DNA from: Metopolophium dirhodum
Taxonomy: Eukaryota > Arthropoda > Insecta > Hemiptera > Aphididae
Length of the DNA: 64,000 bases
Direction of reading: 5' to 3'
Assembly: GCF_019925205.1 (NCBI RefSeq)
Contig: NC_083564.1
Span: 11,661,491-11,725,490 of the forward strand
Shown here: in pieces, positions 1-13,673 of the stretch
How positions within the stretch are numbered: position 1 is the stretch's first letter
Layout: every line of letters starts with the position of its first letter
The notes under the pieces: model-generated
What the model saw: the letters and a program-made list of their open reading frames with translations, nothing else
Told to the model about the DNA's origin: nothing
Databases searched by the model: none
Translations under genes and position numbers: made by a program

Positions 1-3000
1 TATATCAACAGTCAAATATTATTACCTATCTTCAGCTTGGCAGCTATAAAAATTTATTTGGTTATAATATGTATATATTACCTATAATAATATTATATAC
101 CTACGCTGTATATGCAATAAAAATCATATTCAAAATAAAATTCACGATTTATCGATTTGAAACGTAATAATAACCTAGCCTAACCCTAACCTAACATAAT
201 ATATTATGGATATTAATATATAATAAAACAAAAATCTACGATGATCGCATAATGTTGCATAGACACGCCACGCCGACTAAACGTCTTGTAAGAAAAATGT
301 CGATGAATTGTTATTATTTTGCATCATAAGTACATAAGAATAGCGTGTTGGTATTTTATATTGTATAAATATAATATAATATAATATATAAAGTATAAAA
401 TTAACAGTTTATAATTTAATTTTATCTAGTAATAATTCACCGAGGCACGACGGAGAGAAAATGATTAAAGTATTATAATATTATACCTATTAAGTTTATA
501 AAGAAAATCAAATGCAAAAATATTTTAATTGGTTTGTCTTGAATTATAATACCATTATGAAATCAGATTTATTATTCATCGTATAAATTAAATCTTAAAA
601 AACCCTCAGAACTATCTCTAACTGTATAAAAATCATAATGCCTTTCTAAGCAGTAAGCTGCCAAAAAGTTATAATAATATGCACTATCTACCCATAATGA
701 TAATTGATAAGGAATAAAAATAATATAATTTTTATAACAATGCAGTAAATTACCTCCATACGCGTTATGGTCTTTTTTCCGTGTAGGTAGTTTTATAAAT
801 ATATGTAATATATTATTATTATACCTATACGTAATTATTCCTAATCAGTTAATCGACGGAAATGATTAATGGAAAATTATTAGACCATAATGCCAGTCGT
901 ATTGTACTGCGCTTATAGTTAAAATAATAATATTAAATACTAAAATCACGCGGAATTAGACGAAAGTTAATTCTTTTTTCGATAATCGAATCGTTGTAAA
1001 TAGCGTATGATGTGTTGCAGGAAACGTTCGCAACAACTATACTCAGCTCTGATCATTGGCGCAACTAGGGTGGGTGTAAAAGGGCCTTTGCACCCCCAAA
1101 GTTCTAATTTAGCACCCCTTGTCTTTTTATGTTTAACTATCATTATTATAATAGTATTATTATTATTTATAGCAGTAAAATACCATCAATTTTATGTTTT
1201 TAAAATATGAAATATTATAGCACCCCACGTTTTAGAGGTCGCCTATGGTTCTGCTGCAGATCTGTAATCTGTATTGTTATCTGTATCTGCATGTACGTAT
1301 AGCTATTATTCCGATCAACAATATAATATGAAAAATTTCCATTTGAAGTCGATTATTATGAATTATTATATAGGCGCCCATACCACCTGTACATGCTCGT
1401 GATACGTGACGTGGATCAACAGTTTGGATCATGACCCCGATTCGAACTTAGTATACCAACCAGTATTAATTGCTATATTAAACAGGCATCTATACTAATA
1501 CGGTGCAGTGTATAATATACGCGTACACTAAACAATACGAACGCCATCAAACAATATAATATGGTCAGGTGTCAACGGTAGTAGACCTATAGGTCAGAGG
1601 CGATAAAAGTTATATACCTACCGTTTCTGTAGTTACCTACTTACGTAATTGTTCGGCTGCATGATTATACTAGTTGTTACGTCCCAAAGATAAATACGAA
1701 AAAGGATCTAATCTGAATGGCACCAAGTATTTTTACATTATATTGGAGTTAATATTTAAAAAAGTTAATAGAATCTTAGATAACATTTTAATATTTATTT
1801 TTTATTTCAAGATGTGTCTTTCATAATAATAAGTGCTGTAAAAATTTTTTTTTAAATATTGCCTCGCAATATTGTTCAATAGATATTTATTTCATAGTTA
1901 ACAATTAATGCCGCGTAAAAAAGGTATACTAAAGGACGTATAGGCATACTTATTATATGTATATATTAATTGAGTGTTAAAAATATTATCAAGTGTACGT
2001 TTTTTTTTTAAACATTATTCGCGATGAATGATAGGTTTTTAGAAGTTATTTACAAATTCAGCATACAGCTAAAGACTTTTTACCGGACAACATTTAAAAT
2101 TACCATTACAATACGAACAATTTGAAAAATTAAATTCTGGAAAATTCCAATTTACTAACAAAATATTTTCTCATTACTGTATAATAATATATACACCGAT
2201 CGATGTTGGAAATATGCGACTATTCTGCAGTGTGTGTAGTCTAGACTGCAGAGTATCGGATGAGTGGGTAAGACTAAACACCAATTAAATTAGCAGGTAA
2301 CAGGTAAGTATAGCTATTAGCTAATTCGGAAAATTGTAATAATAATTATTGTATTATAATAATATAGCGTTATTATTATGGTCACATGATATTTATACAC
2401 AAACACTGCAGTATCCAAACGAGTTATAGTAATTCATAGGTAATCAATAGATACATTCGCAGGGTCATTTAAACAGAAGCGAAAACTAGATGACGAGTAT
2501 AGACGACCTGGTTCAGACGTTATAATAGCGTTAATTATTCTTATGTTTTTATGTAGGTTTTATTACTTTATGATATCGGCATGTTCCGTGGACATTGCAG
2601 ACAAATTTTTAGTCAGACTCTTAAAATGTGAGTAATTATAATGTATGGATCAATTTAGCAAATTTCCATGCAAATCAATGCGGTTTGAAATATAAAACTA
2701 AATGTTTTAAATACTATATAAAGTGCACGGCGAGTGAGAGACTACATATAGTGCAGTCAAATGCTATATATACTATATTTTTAACGATATTACAGATTAT
2801 TACTAACAACTAGGATACAACCAAAAATAGCTTCGTTTACATTTTATCGTAATTTACATAATTTTTAATTACATTAAACACACATTATATTATACGACTG
2901 CAAAGTTTCACAATTTTATTGTTTGACGTGGTATATGTCACGAATTCGTACACTTATATACGCCTAAGCTATTTAAGACACATTTTAGCGTCGTATATAG

Positions 3001-6000
3001 TGCGTGTATCGGTCGCATCCACGGTGCTAAAATTCTATGCTCACCACTGATAATATTTTCGAGTACATGACCATGCTTCTTGTACCGTAAACTTGCATAA
3101 TTTTTTTTTAATGCGTTCAATGACGTCCACGGGGAACGCGGATTATATTATAGTTATACACTCATGCCCAACAGTTGGAATGTGCTTAAAAATTGCATAT
3201 ACTTACCATACAATATATATATTAAACATTACAAACACGCAAACGCACTCAATAATGCATTGGTACTTGGACTTAATTATTTGTAACAAGATGCTGAGTA
3301 TAATTTACGAGTGCCCACCATACGAAACGACCAATGAAATATAGCTCCGGAGCATCCTAAACGTCTTCAAAATATTACAGACAATAACATCATAACATCA
3401 TTACATCACTTTGTACGCGGTAACGTTTTGTATTAAATTTTTTTTTTTAATTTGCTTACGGTTAATTGCTATTAATTAAACGCGTTATTATTGGAATGTT
3501 CACACGTCTTAATATTATATATTATATAATTGTATATAATGTTATGTACATTTTAAACAAACATTTCTTACAAAAAATTAGAGCCACGAAAAAGTGTTTA
3601 AAGTTTAATTTAAAAATCAAAATATATGTTAAATAATTAAAATACATATATATATATATATAATGAGGCATATTGCAATAGGCGTATTGTATTATTATTG
3701 TATGTTATTATTATGAGCTGGTTATAAAATAATATGTACTAACTCTACCGTATATTGTATAATATAAGTATAAAAAAGTCTGATGTTAATAAAAAATAAT
3801 ACTGCAATAACAATAAATTGTGAATATGGTTTTTTTGAATTAAAAAGTGACAACAAGAAATATACAAGTAAAAATAATATTATTTTCTGCAATCGTCATG
3901 CGTTCAGCGATAGAATTATTTTTAAAACACCATACCTGTACAACTGATTTTTTTCCGATAGGTCTTGAATATTGATGAAATTTTATAATAATCAATAAAA
4001 AAAAACACGCGATGTGTTATTTCAACGAAAATAGAGAGTGAAATGAGTGAAACTTGTTTGGACAGAAAAATATAATATACGCTTATTATACCTATATTAT
4101 GTACGGAAATAACGTTAAATGTATTCTTATATAGGTGTATATATGCGATTGGTGATTTAATTTTTAATGATCAAAAATCTTTAAAAATCAAATTCGAAAG
4201 AACACTATATTTTATTTTATCACACGTTTGCCGTAAACAAAAAATGTACTAGTAACTTTCAGATTTTTTAATAAAACAAATTGCTATATAATATATTATT
4301 ATAGCCACTTTTGTTAATTAACGAGTGTGTGAATTTTTTTCTCCTTTAATGTATTTGTATTTTACTATACCTACCCACTGACGACTCACCCCGCAAAATT
4401 AATTCAATTATACAGTTGAAAATAATTTTGAAATGTGTTTAAGAGGACGTGGCACCCGCATGTGTTGTCTCCGTCTTACAATAGTGTGTAAAATAGCAAA
4501 CGTTTAGCTACATCAATTTAAAATTTAGAGGGAATTGACCTCTTATAAAATTTAAAGGTAAGATTTTATAGGTTATTATCTAGGAAATGTCATATAGGCT
4601 ATTTATAATATTTTAGTTTTAAAGCGAGTTATGAATATTTTAAAATTGTAAATTGTTTGTACATCTTGGACGATTTCTAAGTCGATCCCCCTTGTTAGAA
4701 TTTAATAATTACTGTTATACATTTTTCATTTAGTAGATACAGTTATAAATAAATATTTTGGATTAACTTGTTAGTGTAAAATGGCATTTTCTCACATGAA
4801 ATTTATAAAATCTGAATGTTCCGATAGCTATACTTTCCTATGATAATGTAGAGCAGCGTGTTCGTTTAGCAGTTAGCGACTATTACCCAGATTATAATTA
4901 ACAGTCCATGATATGCAACGGCACGCTTCTACATCAACATTATATAATGTTAATATATTTTAAAATTGTTTAGAAATGTAATATGAAACACTCACTTTAG
5001 ATAAATTTACACTTTTATTTTATTATTTATATACTATATGTTTATTATTAAAATAAAATATTTTTTTTTACACTACCTAGTCGATCCTAAAAAAAATAAA
5101 TATACCCTCAGCAGATCTTAATCAAAAATAGTTTGGCCACCCCTGTAAAATATGGCTGATAATACATACAGTAGGTAATAGATAATATATGGTAATTACG
5201 CATGTATTGGTACCTAAACTTTTAAAAACTATTTCTTAATATTTAATCACGTATGGAATATTTAAATTCGCTACAATAATTGCGTTATCAATATACTTGA
5301 TAGGTAAAAATAAAAACAATAAATACAAATTCAAGTTACAATCGTCTGTTTCATAATCTATTATGATATCATAGTTCATATTATAGAGACACTCATAAAG
5401 TATTCACAACCATTATTTGTTGTAAATAATATTAATTTAACAATCGGTTGGTTCAACGTTAGCGTGTCGAATTTTAGTTAAATCAGAATAAAATATTTCT
5501 TTAATAACTTTTAACTACCTTTTAACTAGGTATTCTAACTTCTATTAAGAATAATGAATATATTTAGAGAATCTGCAGGACACTCGTTGACATTTTTAAA
5601 ATTTACCTATTTGATGGTTAGAAACAGATTTACCTAATAACACACATGGTATGTGTAAAGTATGTCTTGTAAAAATTATCTTTAATTGGGATAAAGAATT
5701 TTGAAATAAAATCAATTTAAGTAAGTACAATAATTAGAATAATTATCAAAAAATTAAGTTTAATATTAAACAATTTTAAATGTTTAACTCTTAACAGAAT
5801 CTAATTAATAAATTTAACTTATATATTGTGTTATATATTATAATATTTTTAAATAAATATAATTTTGTTTTCAAAATTACAAATAAATTATAATAGGTAT
5901 AACGTGTACAAGAGTGGCTATCAATTATTTTTATATTTTAAATGCAAAAGGTTTTATATAGGAAATTCGTATGTATTTATTTTATCTTATACAAATTAAA

Positions 6001-6600
6001 CATAGACTTAAACTTGAAACAGGTGAATAGTAAGCAAAAAAAAATGTGTTATTGCATGGTGATAATATACGTATTACAAATTATTTCGTTTAAAGATTCA
6101 ATGAATAATACAATATATTGAAATAATTTTGCTCTTAAAATGTTTACCTTGACTTAACTGTCAATTTTAAAGAAGTGACAAATTGTGTACGTTGTTTAAT
6201 TAGTCCTATATATAGCAATATAGGTAAAATAACCGTATGCATTAAGAATAAAATAAAATACTATGATTATGAATGAATCTGCAGTATAGTATGTGCACTT
6301 ACAAAAAAAACTTAACAAATTCAAAGACAAAAATATAAAATTTTGTAATTTTGACAAACACGTTATACGCGGATCGAAAAAATACAATAATCTCTAAATA
6401 CATTTAAATCATCGGCGGTAAAAACGTAGTATAATGTAAGTATGGTATATATTTCGTTGTAAGACTGAACGTGGTTGAACTTAGAAATGCCAATATAGAT
6501 TCGATAACTTAAAAATAAACTGCAACGTAGCCGTACTATATGCGTGTGCAGCAACGAACACAATAATAATATTATTACAGTAACATAAGATATCGTTTGA
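1..6600. other. AT-rich intergenic region, no supported gene
   Basis: No open frame here has splice-site support, recognisable domains or coding-like composition; the short frames are chance stop-free runs. The stretch near 1060-1250 ('ggcgcaactaggg' at the left, 'gaggtcgcctatgg' at the right) looks like a small decayed mobile element. A copy of a dispersed 'aagaggacgtg...gttgtctccgtctta' repeat lies near 4438-4490. A short degenerate run of CCTAA-type units lies at about 172-198. Confidence 0.6.
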
Positions 6601-7084
6601 AAACTCGTCGTCGACTGCGCATAGCACTCGTCCTCGCGTAAATGATCGGTGCCGCGACCACGCGAACTGATCGAGGAAGCAGACGACGAATTGACGAAAG
6701 ATCGAGCGGCGTCCTTAAACTCGGGTACGCGTTAAACTTGTGCCGCGATCGCGTCGTATATTATGCTCGCCATCGTACAATTATTATTATTACGTATTAC
6801 ACAATTTGCAAAGCGGAGACGAATATTCACATCACAGCGGCGGCGGCGACGATGATAGTAATAATAATAATAATAATAACACATTTCGTGTGTGTTCGGT
6901 GCGCCGCTAGTCTCCGCCGCCGCCCAAGTATCGCGGCGGCGGCGAGCGCCTGTGAAAGTCATTCGCCTTCCGCAGTGGCGGCGCGGGAAGAAAGTGCGTG
7001 CGTATATTTTTTCGGTATTCTTTTCGGGGGAGGATATATGGTAGGGACAAACGACCTTGCCCCGGCAACAGCGAACCGACTCGA

Positions 7085-7122
7085 TATAAAACGGTTCGGA
7101 GGTCTGTTACTACATGTCAATC
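7085..7122 (+). promoter_or_regulatory. TATA box and initiator-like site of the Trp/Lys repeat gene
   Basis: A canonical TATAAA sits at 7085-7090. About 32 bases downstream is a TCA-containing initiator-like sequence (7117-7122), leaving a leader of roughly 80 bases before the ATG at 7202. The preceding 6600-7080 stretch is richer in CpG than the surroundings, as expected of a promoter region. If transcription started a few bases earlier, the ATG at 7114 would open a 16-codon upstream frame ending at 7164. The assignment is from position and motif only. Confidence 0.55.
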
Positions 7123-7201
7123 GGCGACGGACTTGCAGACATCGTGGTGGCTCGCAGCAAGTAAAGACAATCAAACGCACAAGCACTGCACACGAAACAT
7201 T

Positions 7202-10200
7202 ATGGACCGCCACCAAATAGTGGTTAGTAATACACATAATATATCATATTTTATTATATCACGATATCGATTATTATTACGTTACATAATAATAATATAT
7301 TTAAATTTAAATTCATTCGATCCATTCAATTCTCGTTTTAAGATCAACAGTAATTTGCATGCGTTTCTCGAAAAAATAATAAAATAACCGTCCGTCTTGT
7401 ATATTAATTTTCGTATTGTGCGATACCATATTATTATTACATCGAGTTTTTGGTTTTTATTTGTACGACGCCGTCACAGTGGTATGTAATTATTATCATT
7501 TGATATTTTTGGAAATCGTGAGTCAAACTACAAGCGATTTAATTTTTGAAGCGCGGAAGTACCAGGAAATCATTCCTGGTATCGTATCTTTTATTATAAA
7601 TTTATAAATATATAAAACAAACATAAGTTTTGATAGTCAAAAGATTTTCAAAACCTCTCATTGCTATTCAAAAATCTCGTTTCATACAGACATACACCAT
7701 TATACCACACTTACTATTCTAAATATCCTTTTATCGTTCAGACATCTGAAGTGTATAAACAGAACAGACATTATATATTTGATTACTGTAACCCTGCGCA
7801 CCTGCAATCGCGTATAATTATGATTTGATTCCACATTAAAATATATTTCTTTTAGTTCACAATAGAACATCACGACACTGTAATATAATTTTATAATATT
7901 TATTTCAAAATTTCTCTTCTTTGCGTTTTCGTATACATACCTATATATAATTCGAATAATATAATATATATCCTCTTCGTGTAAACATAATTTCCCGAGA
8001 TTCGTGCGAGCAGTACCCTATATGTATATAATATATTTCGTACAAAATAATAATAATAATAGAGTAATAATAGCGCTTTATATTTGGGCCGGGCGCGCGC
8101 AAAACACAATAGTGTTCTAGCTAGTAAATTGCTGTTATAGTCTGCGCTCGCCAGCGTTCTCACGGGTACTTTCCCGCGTGCTTCCGGAGACTTTAACGCC
8201 GGGGTGTCAGTTCTCTCTCTCCACGGTACATTTTAGTCAATAAAACGACTATAAAAATGTACTACTTTATTAGGTTAAGAAAATAATTTTATCGTAACCA
8301 AGCTTCGTCCTCGAGGTTTTATGTGGACATTTTGAATACTCGCCTCCAATAATTGAACATATTTTTCTCAAAATATTCAATTTTTCACCAATTATACATG
8401 CCACAAGAAACTCAAAATAACACATATTTATGATAGAAAATTATTACAGCCTTGTTTTTTTGGTCATTTCATAAACATACACATATACCTACAGTAGGCT
8501 ACCATCAATTTTTTATCTTGAAATTTCCTTTGTCAAACTCGTTCACTAAAAAAAATTATAATATTTAAATTCTTACCAAACGCGTTTTCAGAAGTTTACT
8601 ATCGTTATTACTTATTAGGTAGCACGCCCGTATATTAAACATATATGTTGGCGAATAAATATTAATATTATATACTAACATAGCGTGAGGTGGTACCATG
8701 ATACATATATATATATATATACAGTTTACATATAATATTATAACTTTGACAGTTGTAAACGAGGGCAATTTGTTGAAACATGATCTTGAGCATTATTTAG
8801 ACGATTAATTTTAAACACGATCGGGTGTTTTTAGATTTTAGGTCAATACGACTGGTTTGCCATCTGTAGTATGTGTTTTTTTATACATAGGTTCGACCTT
8901 CGATCGTTTGATAGTTCCGCATACCGGAAGTACGGCTACCTATATAATATTATAAACTTGGGTATATAGGCTAGCAGATTTTCCTCCAGCAAAACGCATT
9001 ATAAATCTATATTATATTAACGGATCCACAAAATTTCCGACGATTTATTAATATTTATAATATATGTCTTTCTTGTGCCCTTTTCATTGCACCACTCGAT
9101 TATAAGTACGTAGATGTTCATGTATAGTATTATGCACACCAGCGTTATGTATATAGATATGTCATATGCGATTTGCGTGTATACCTATACTTACACCGAA
9201 ACCACGTCAATCGAACCGGACAAAATGCTGAAATTCGCTCAAAACATATTCGAAAGTACTATTTTATTCCGAGATACCTCCGACGATCGTATTCGATTAT
9301 CCAAATGTTTACATATTTTATTTATGCCATTATATTATAGACTTATAGTGTGCACCGTCGCCACTCACTGCAATGACATAAATTAACCGCATATATATTA
9401 TAATTTATAACAGTTATATAACGCGTGTTATGTTTGTGATTATATAGTCGTCATCCGGATATAGACGCGATACTTTAAACTGTAAAAGTACCTAATAATA
9501 TTCAATTCAACTTTGCAGCCCACCGTTGCGTATCCGAGGGTATATAATATTACGAGTGCCGAACTTTCACCGTAAACATCAGATCTCGCCTCTATACCTA
9601 CACGTATTATGTCGATATGATTCAATAATAATATTATATCGGATATAAAGTCGTTATGCAATAATAAAAATACTGCGCGCAAAGAAGAGCGACATTGAAA
9701 AACGAAAAAATTAAAATGCGTTGGAAACACGCGCTTCTTTTCGACCGGGATGCTTTCACCGGTTACGCCATACGCCCATACCATTTATTATACTCTCCGA
9801 ATTTATTATATTATGAACCAGATGTATACGTCACGATTAACCGGCGCTTGATTTTTTCCCCAATTTTTGACAGCTACTAGGTATATTACACTGCTTTGTA
9901 CCATACCTATACAACTATACGCCATACTACTCAATTAAAATATTTCTCCGATAAAGCGTGCCTATCTATATCTATATTACGCGTATACCTAGGTAATACA
10001 CTTTGATCTGCAGATCTGTGTGACTGTGTTTGTATATTGAATAGAAACGACTATTATAATATAATATTATTGTATATGTACCGCACTTGTATACCAATAG
10101 CTGTAATATATAATATATAATATAATATATTATTATCTTACGTAGCGCCGCCGCCAAGTGAGTATTTATTTCGAGTGAAAGTCGAGTTCAACTTTTAGTC

Positions 10201-13200
10201 GTGATTTCCGGATATTAAAAAAAAACAGCCTCCTACCCGAGCGTACTTGAGAGTCAACTACTTATGCTGCTGTATAATATATTTCCCTACGACGTAAACC
10301 ATATTATATATAATATTACTATATACATGCACGCGTTCGTGGAACAGTGAAAGCAGCAAAACACGTATATGCTTAAATTACTACCTATATAATACAATGT
10401 ATATATTAAATATCTATGGATCGCGACGATATTATTTTTTAACTAATTTTCTTCTCCCCTTCTTTTACAGGTGTTCCTGGCGTTGTTCGTCCACGTCACA
10501 CTCGTCTGGTCAAAGGCGGTCGACTTGCCGCAACAGCAAGTGGCCTTCCCAAACGACGACGCGTCATCTCAAGCGTCTCTCAAGCGGGACAAAAAGTCGC
10601 CGAGCAATGATTACGCTCAACCCGGTCTGCAGTAAGTACTCACATTCGGACGGGAAAATTACTTCGATTTTATGGGTACCTATATAATATAGGTAGGTTA
10701 GGACGAGTCTTCGGTACTGCAGTCCTATAATATAACACTTTTCGTAATACAGACAACGTCAAAAGGATAATATAGTAGGAATATGGTGTACTATTTTTTT
10801 TTTTTAATCCAGCCTGAAATTCGGTGACCTTAAGATCTGAATATTTGAAATTCGTTGTCGACATCTTCCGGAATCATTTCCTTTTTTTCTGTTGTATTAT
10901 TTGTTGTGCTCTTTAGAAACACGCGTTCTACATACGCAAATCACGTTCTACCAAACTCGTTTTCTGTGATTATATCGATAATAATAAATAAACAATAAAC
11001 TTACCTACGCCTAATTTATAAAATATAAACGTCGTTGCCTAAATTAAAAACCTTTTTAAAATGATAGTTCGAAATGGTTAGGACCTAATCAAATTATATA
11101 AAATCAAGCTAGTTCTAATTCTACTGGTTTGAATAAAATACTATAAAAATAACTATAGAGTATAGAGTATAGAGAAAATGACTATGGGTGCCGTGAGTCA
11201 AAAAAGGTTGGGAACCTCTGGGTTGGGTGCTATATAGACTGTAAAGTATATTATACATCACTTGTGCGGAGCGTGACGATTACCATAATTTATTATACGT
11301 GTAAATGTTATGATTTCTTAATTCATACGAACGAGCATTTTCGTATGATATAACCAGCTCGCTAAACATTTAGAAAAATATGTATACTTATATCGACGTG
11401 TTATCCGCTGGGATCAATAGTTATTGTATTAGCGTCTACCAGTGTAAAAAACGTACGTTTTCACCGAGCACATAAATCACATGTTAAGTAACGACTATTT
11501 TAATAAGATAAAAGGTGGGTGTTTTTTAATACAGCTCTCGTAATTCACATTTATCATCTCCTAGGGGGTCTTACGATTGTTCTAAAGTGCGTTTAAGTCA
11601 CAATAATACAACCACGCGAAACGATGACGGTCCTTATCGGTTTTCGGCACAAAGAGAAATCCACGTGAAACCGATCCTCTCCTTAGACATCCTGTTTATT
11701 TATTTTATTTTTGAATTCAATCGCTTTTATTATTATTATCATAATAAATATTGTTTGGAGAATAAATTACGAAATATATAGAGAAAACTGTGAAAAATTG
11801 ATACCCACCACGTACGACTTTCAATACGAATACGATGACAATAAAAAGGACGACGTGAATACGTATAAGTATATACGGTACGACTATGGCGCCGAGTTTT
11901 CATAACATTCGAACAATGATATGGGAAATCAAACGCGGAAAATCTATTGTAAAGTAAAACACACGTGGAATATAGTTGTTTTTAAAAGACTTTGTATGAA
12001 TAGACGAAAGAAAGAAAAAAACATAGGTGTTAAAGAAATTTGCTATACATACGCGCATGTATTGACATATCATCACTATCATAATATAGGTGTGTTAAAT
12101 AATAATAAATCGTAAGACTGATGTGTACCCCACGGTATGAATTTTCACTATATCTATACAATGACATGGCTGCAGCAACGAATATATAGTACCCATTATA
12201 AATAAATATGTATATATATATAAGTACCTAACACGTGTGTCGTTTTATACTGTATAAATAGGCAACCGGCAGTCGCACAAAGCCGCATCGGAGTGCCAGA
12301 TCACAGTTATGGCGTCGACGAGCACCACGACCACCATCACGAGCACCACCACGAGCCGCTGAAAGGCTACTGGAAGAAGAAGCTCATCTGGAAACCTGAC
12401 TGGGTTAAAACATGGAAACCAGGCAAGAAACAGATCTGGAAGCCTTCATGGAAGAAAATCTACAAGCCAATTTGGGTACCGACGAAAAAACAGGGTTGGA
12501 AAGAGGTCCATGTACCGGTCTGGAAAAAAATATACAAGCCAATATGGGTGCCAATCAAAGTGCCAGCGTGGAAAGAAATACAAGTGCCAGACTGGAAGAA
12601 GATATACAAGCCAGTGTGGGTGTCCATCGATGTGCCAGCCTGGAAGGAAGTGAAGGTACCAGACTGGAAGAAGGTCTACAAGCCAGTGTGGAAGCACATC
12701 GAAGTACCCGCGTGGAAGGAGGAACAGGTGCCGGACTGGCATAAGATACATGTACCCGAGTTGGTCAAGGCGTACGTACCCGGATCTAAGCATCTCGGCA
12801 AGGACTACCACGGATGGGAGTACGAAGCGCACGACCTGTGGAAGAAGAAAGTCGTATGGAAGGTACACTGGAAGAAAGTATGGAAGACAGTGAAGAAACA
12901 AATCTGGGTGCCATCCAAGAAGCTTGAATGGAAGGAAGACTGGGTGCAAATCTGGAAGCCCGCGAAGAAACAGATCTGGGTCAAGGACAAGAAGTTGGAG
13001 TGGAAGGAAGACTGGAAGCAGATCTGGCGCACCGAAAAGAAACAGATCTGGGTTCAAGACAAGAAGCTCGAATGGAAGGAAGATTGGAAACAAGAATGGA
13101 AAACAGAAAAACACGAGATTTGGATCCCAGACAAGAAATTGGAATGGAAAGAAGATTGGAAACAGATTTGGATACCCGACTGGAAAGAAATTTGGCTGCC

Positions 13201-13321
13201 CGCGTGGAAGAAAATCTGGAAGCCCGTGTGGATATCCGAATGGTTCCCGATAGAGGAACACCATCACCACCACGAGGAGCACCATGATTCTCATGGTCAT
13301 GATGGGTACAAGAAAAAATGA
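7202..13321 (+). CDS. Secreted Trp/Lys-rich tandem-repeat protein, 3 exons, 413 aa
   Basis: Exons are 7202-7222, 10471-10631 and 12262-13321; donors are gttagt and gtaagt, acceptors ttttacag and aaatag, with phases 0 and 2. The first exon encodes only seven residues. Together with exon 2 it builds a signal peptide (hydrophobic core VVFLALFVHVTLVW, likely cut after SKA near residue 23). Residues about 140-235 hold four 24-residue repeats of the type WKExxVPDWKKIYKPVW. Residues about 272-367 hold four repeats of the type KKQIWVxDKKLEWKEDW. His/Glu-rich stretches flank the repeats, and the protein ends in KKK. About 45 tryptophans lie in the last exon, and cysteine is absent from it. I recognise no enzyme or named family. 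A tiny first exon interrupting the signal peptide is common in insect cuticular protein genes, so a cuticle, sheath or other extracellular structural role is an inference. A salivary role is also possible. Confidence 0.88.
7223..10470 (+). other. Intron 1 of the Trp/Lys repeat gene
   Basis: This AT-rich intron of about 3.2 kb holds TA-microsatellite stretches (for example near 8706-8722). Several small frames are present, but none has a domain or splice support. A GC-rich patch near 8085-8220 carries a CT run and could be regulatory; nothing else is evident. Confidence 0.7.
10632..12261 (+). other. Intron 2 of the Trp/Lys repeat gene
   Basis: This 1.6-kb intron runs from gtaagt after exon 2 to tataaatag before exon 3. 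The phase-2 end of exon 2 (CA) plus the first base of exon 3 (G) makes a Gln codon and keeps the repeat frame open, which fixes both borders. No other gene is seen inside. Confidence 0.75.
12497..12784 (+). repeat. Coding tandem repeat block A, 4 x 72 bp
   Basis: Four 72-bp units encode 24-residue repeats beginning with WKE and ending VPA or VPG. The first three are close; the fourth (ending VPELVKAYVPG) has diverged and lost its second-half tryptophans. A partial unit precedes the block at about 12449-12496. Confidence 0.88.
12893..13180 (+). repeat. Coding tandem repeat block B, 4 x 72 bp
   Basis: Four 72-bp units encode 24-residue repeats starting KKQIW (KHEIW in the last) with an invariant KKLEWKEDW core. 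The block has the same period as block A but a different consensus, suggesting separate rounds of expansion from a common W-K module. Confidence 0.88.
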
Positions 13322-13667
13322 AGACTGAATTGTTTCAAATAATCGCATCACAGACTACCCATGTTGTGTACATATAAATACTTTGTAAATATTGTTATTT
13401 TTATATATTAAGTTGTTAAAATGTTTTATACTTCTTATCATTAGCATTACTATATATGTAAACCAACATTGGTACAAATTCATATATCATGTTGTTATAA
13501 TGTGTACCTATACACAAAAATTACCCTTCGTCTTACCATTGAAAAACACTATTTTTTTTTAAACCCTTGTTAATGTATTAAGCCATTTAAAATCAAAATA
13601 ATTGTTTTTATAATTAATATTTTATATCGTCATTAATACTATAAAAATAGCTGCATTTTTAGGAAAT

Positions 13668-13673
13668 AATAAA
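13668..13673 (+). terminator. Candidate polyadenylation signal (AATAAA)
   Basis: This is the first exact AATAAA downstream of the repeat gene's stop codon at 13321. The assignment is by motif and position only. Confidence 0.4.

Noticed and set aside
172..198. CCTAA-type units suggesting telomere repeat (TTAGG)n
   Set aside because: Only a few degenerate units occur, far too short for a telomeric array; a similarly short ggttagg string occurs near 16,209.
6642..7220. Plus-strand 192-codon frame upstream of the repeat gene
   Set aside because: It runs through trinucleotide repeats and the promoter/leader region, and overlaps the true start exon in another frame. It shows no domain.
9114..9386. 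Plus-strand 90-codon frame in the first intron of the repeat gene
   Set aside because: It lies in an intron, with AT-rich low-complexity sequence, no domain and no splice support.
12928..13287. Additional plus-strand frames inside the repeat exon
   Set aside because: These are shifted readings of the same repeats; only the frame with the W-K-P pattern links in phase to the upstream exons.
12446..13351. Long minus-strand open frame (301 codons) opposite the Trp/Lys repeat exon
   Set aside because: It is an artefact of the repeat codons: TGG, AAG and GAC-type codons read backward contain no stops. It has no start context, splice sites or domain of its own, while the plus strand has a signal peptide and consistent splicing.
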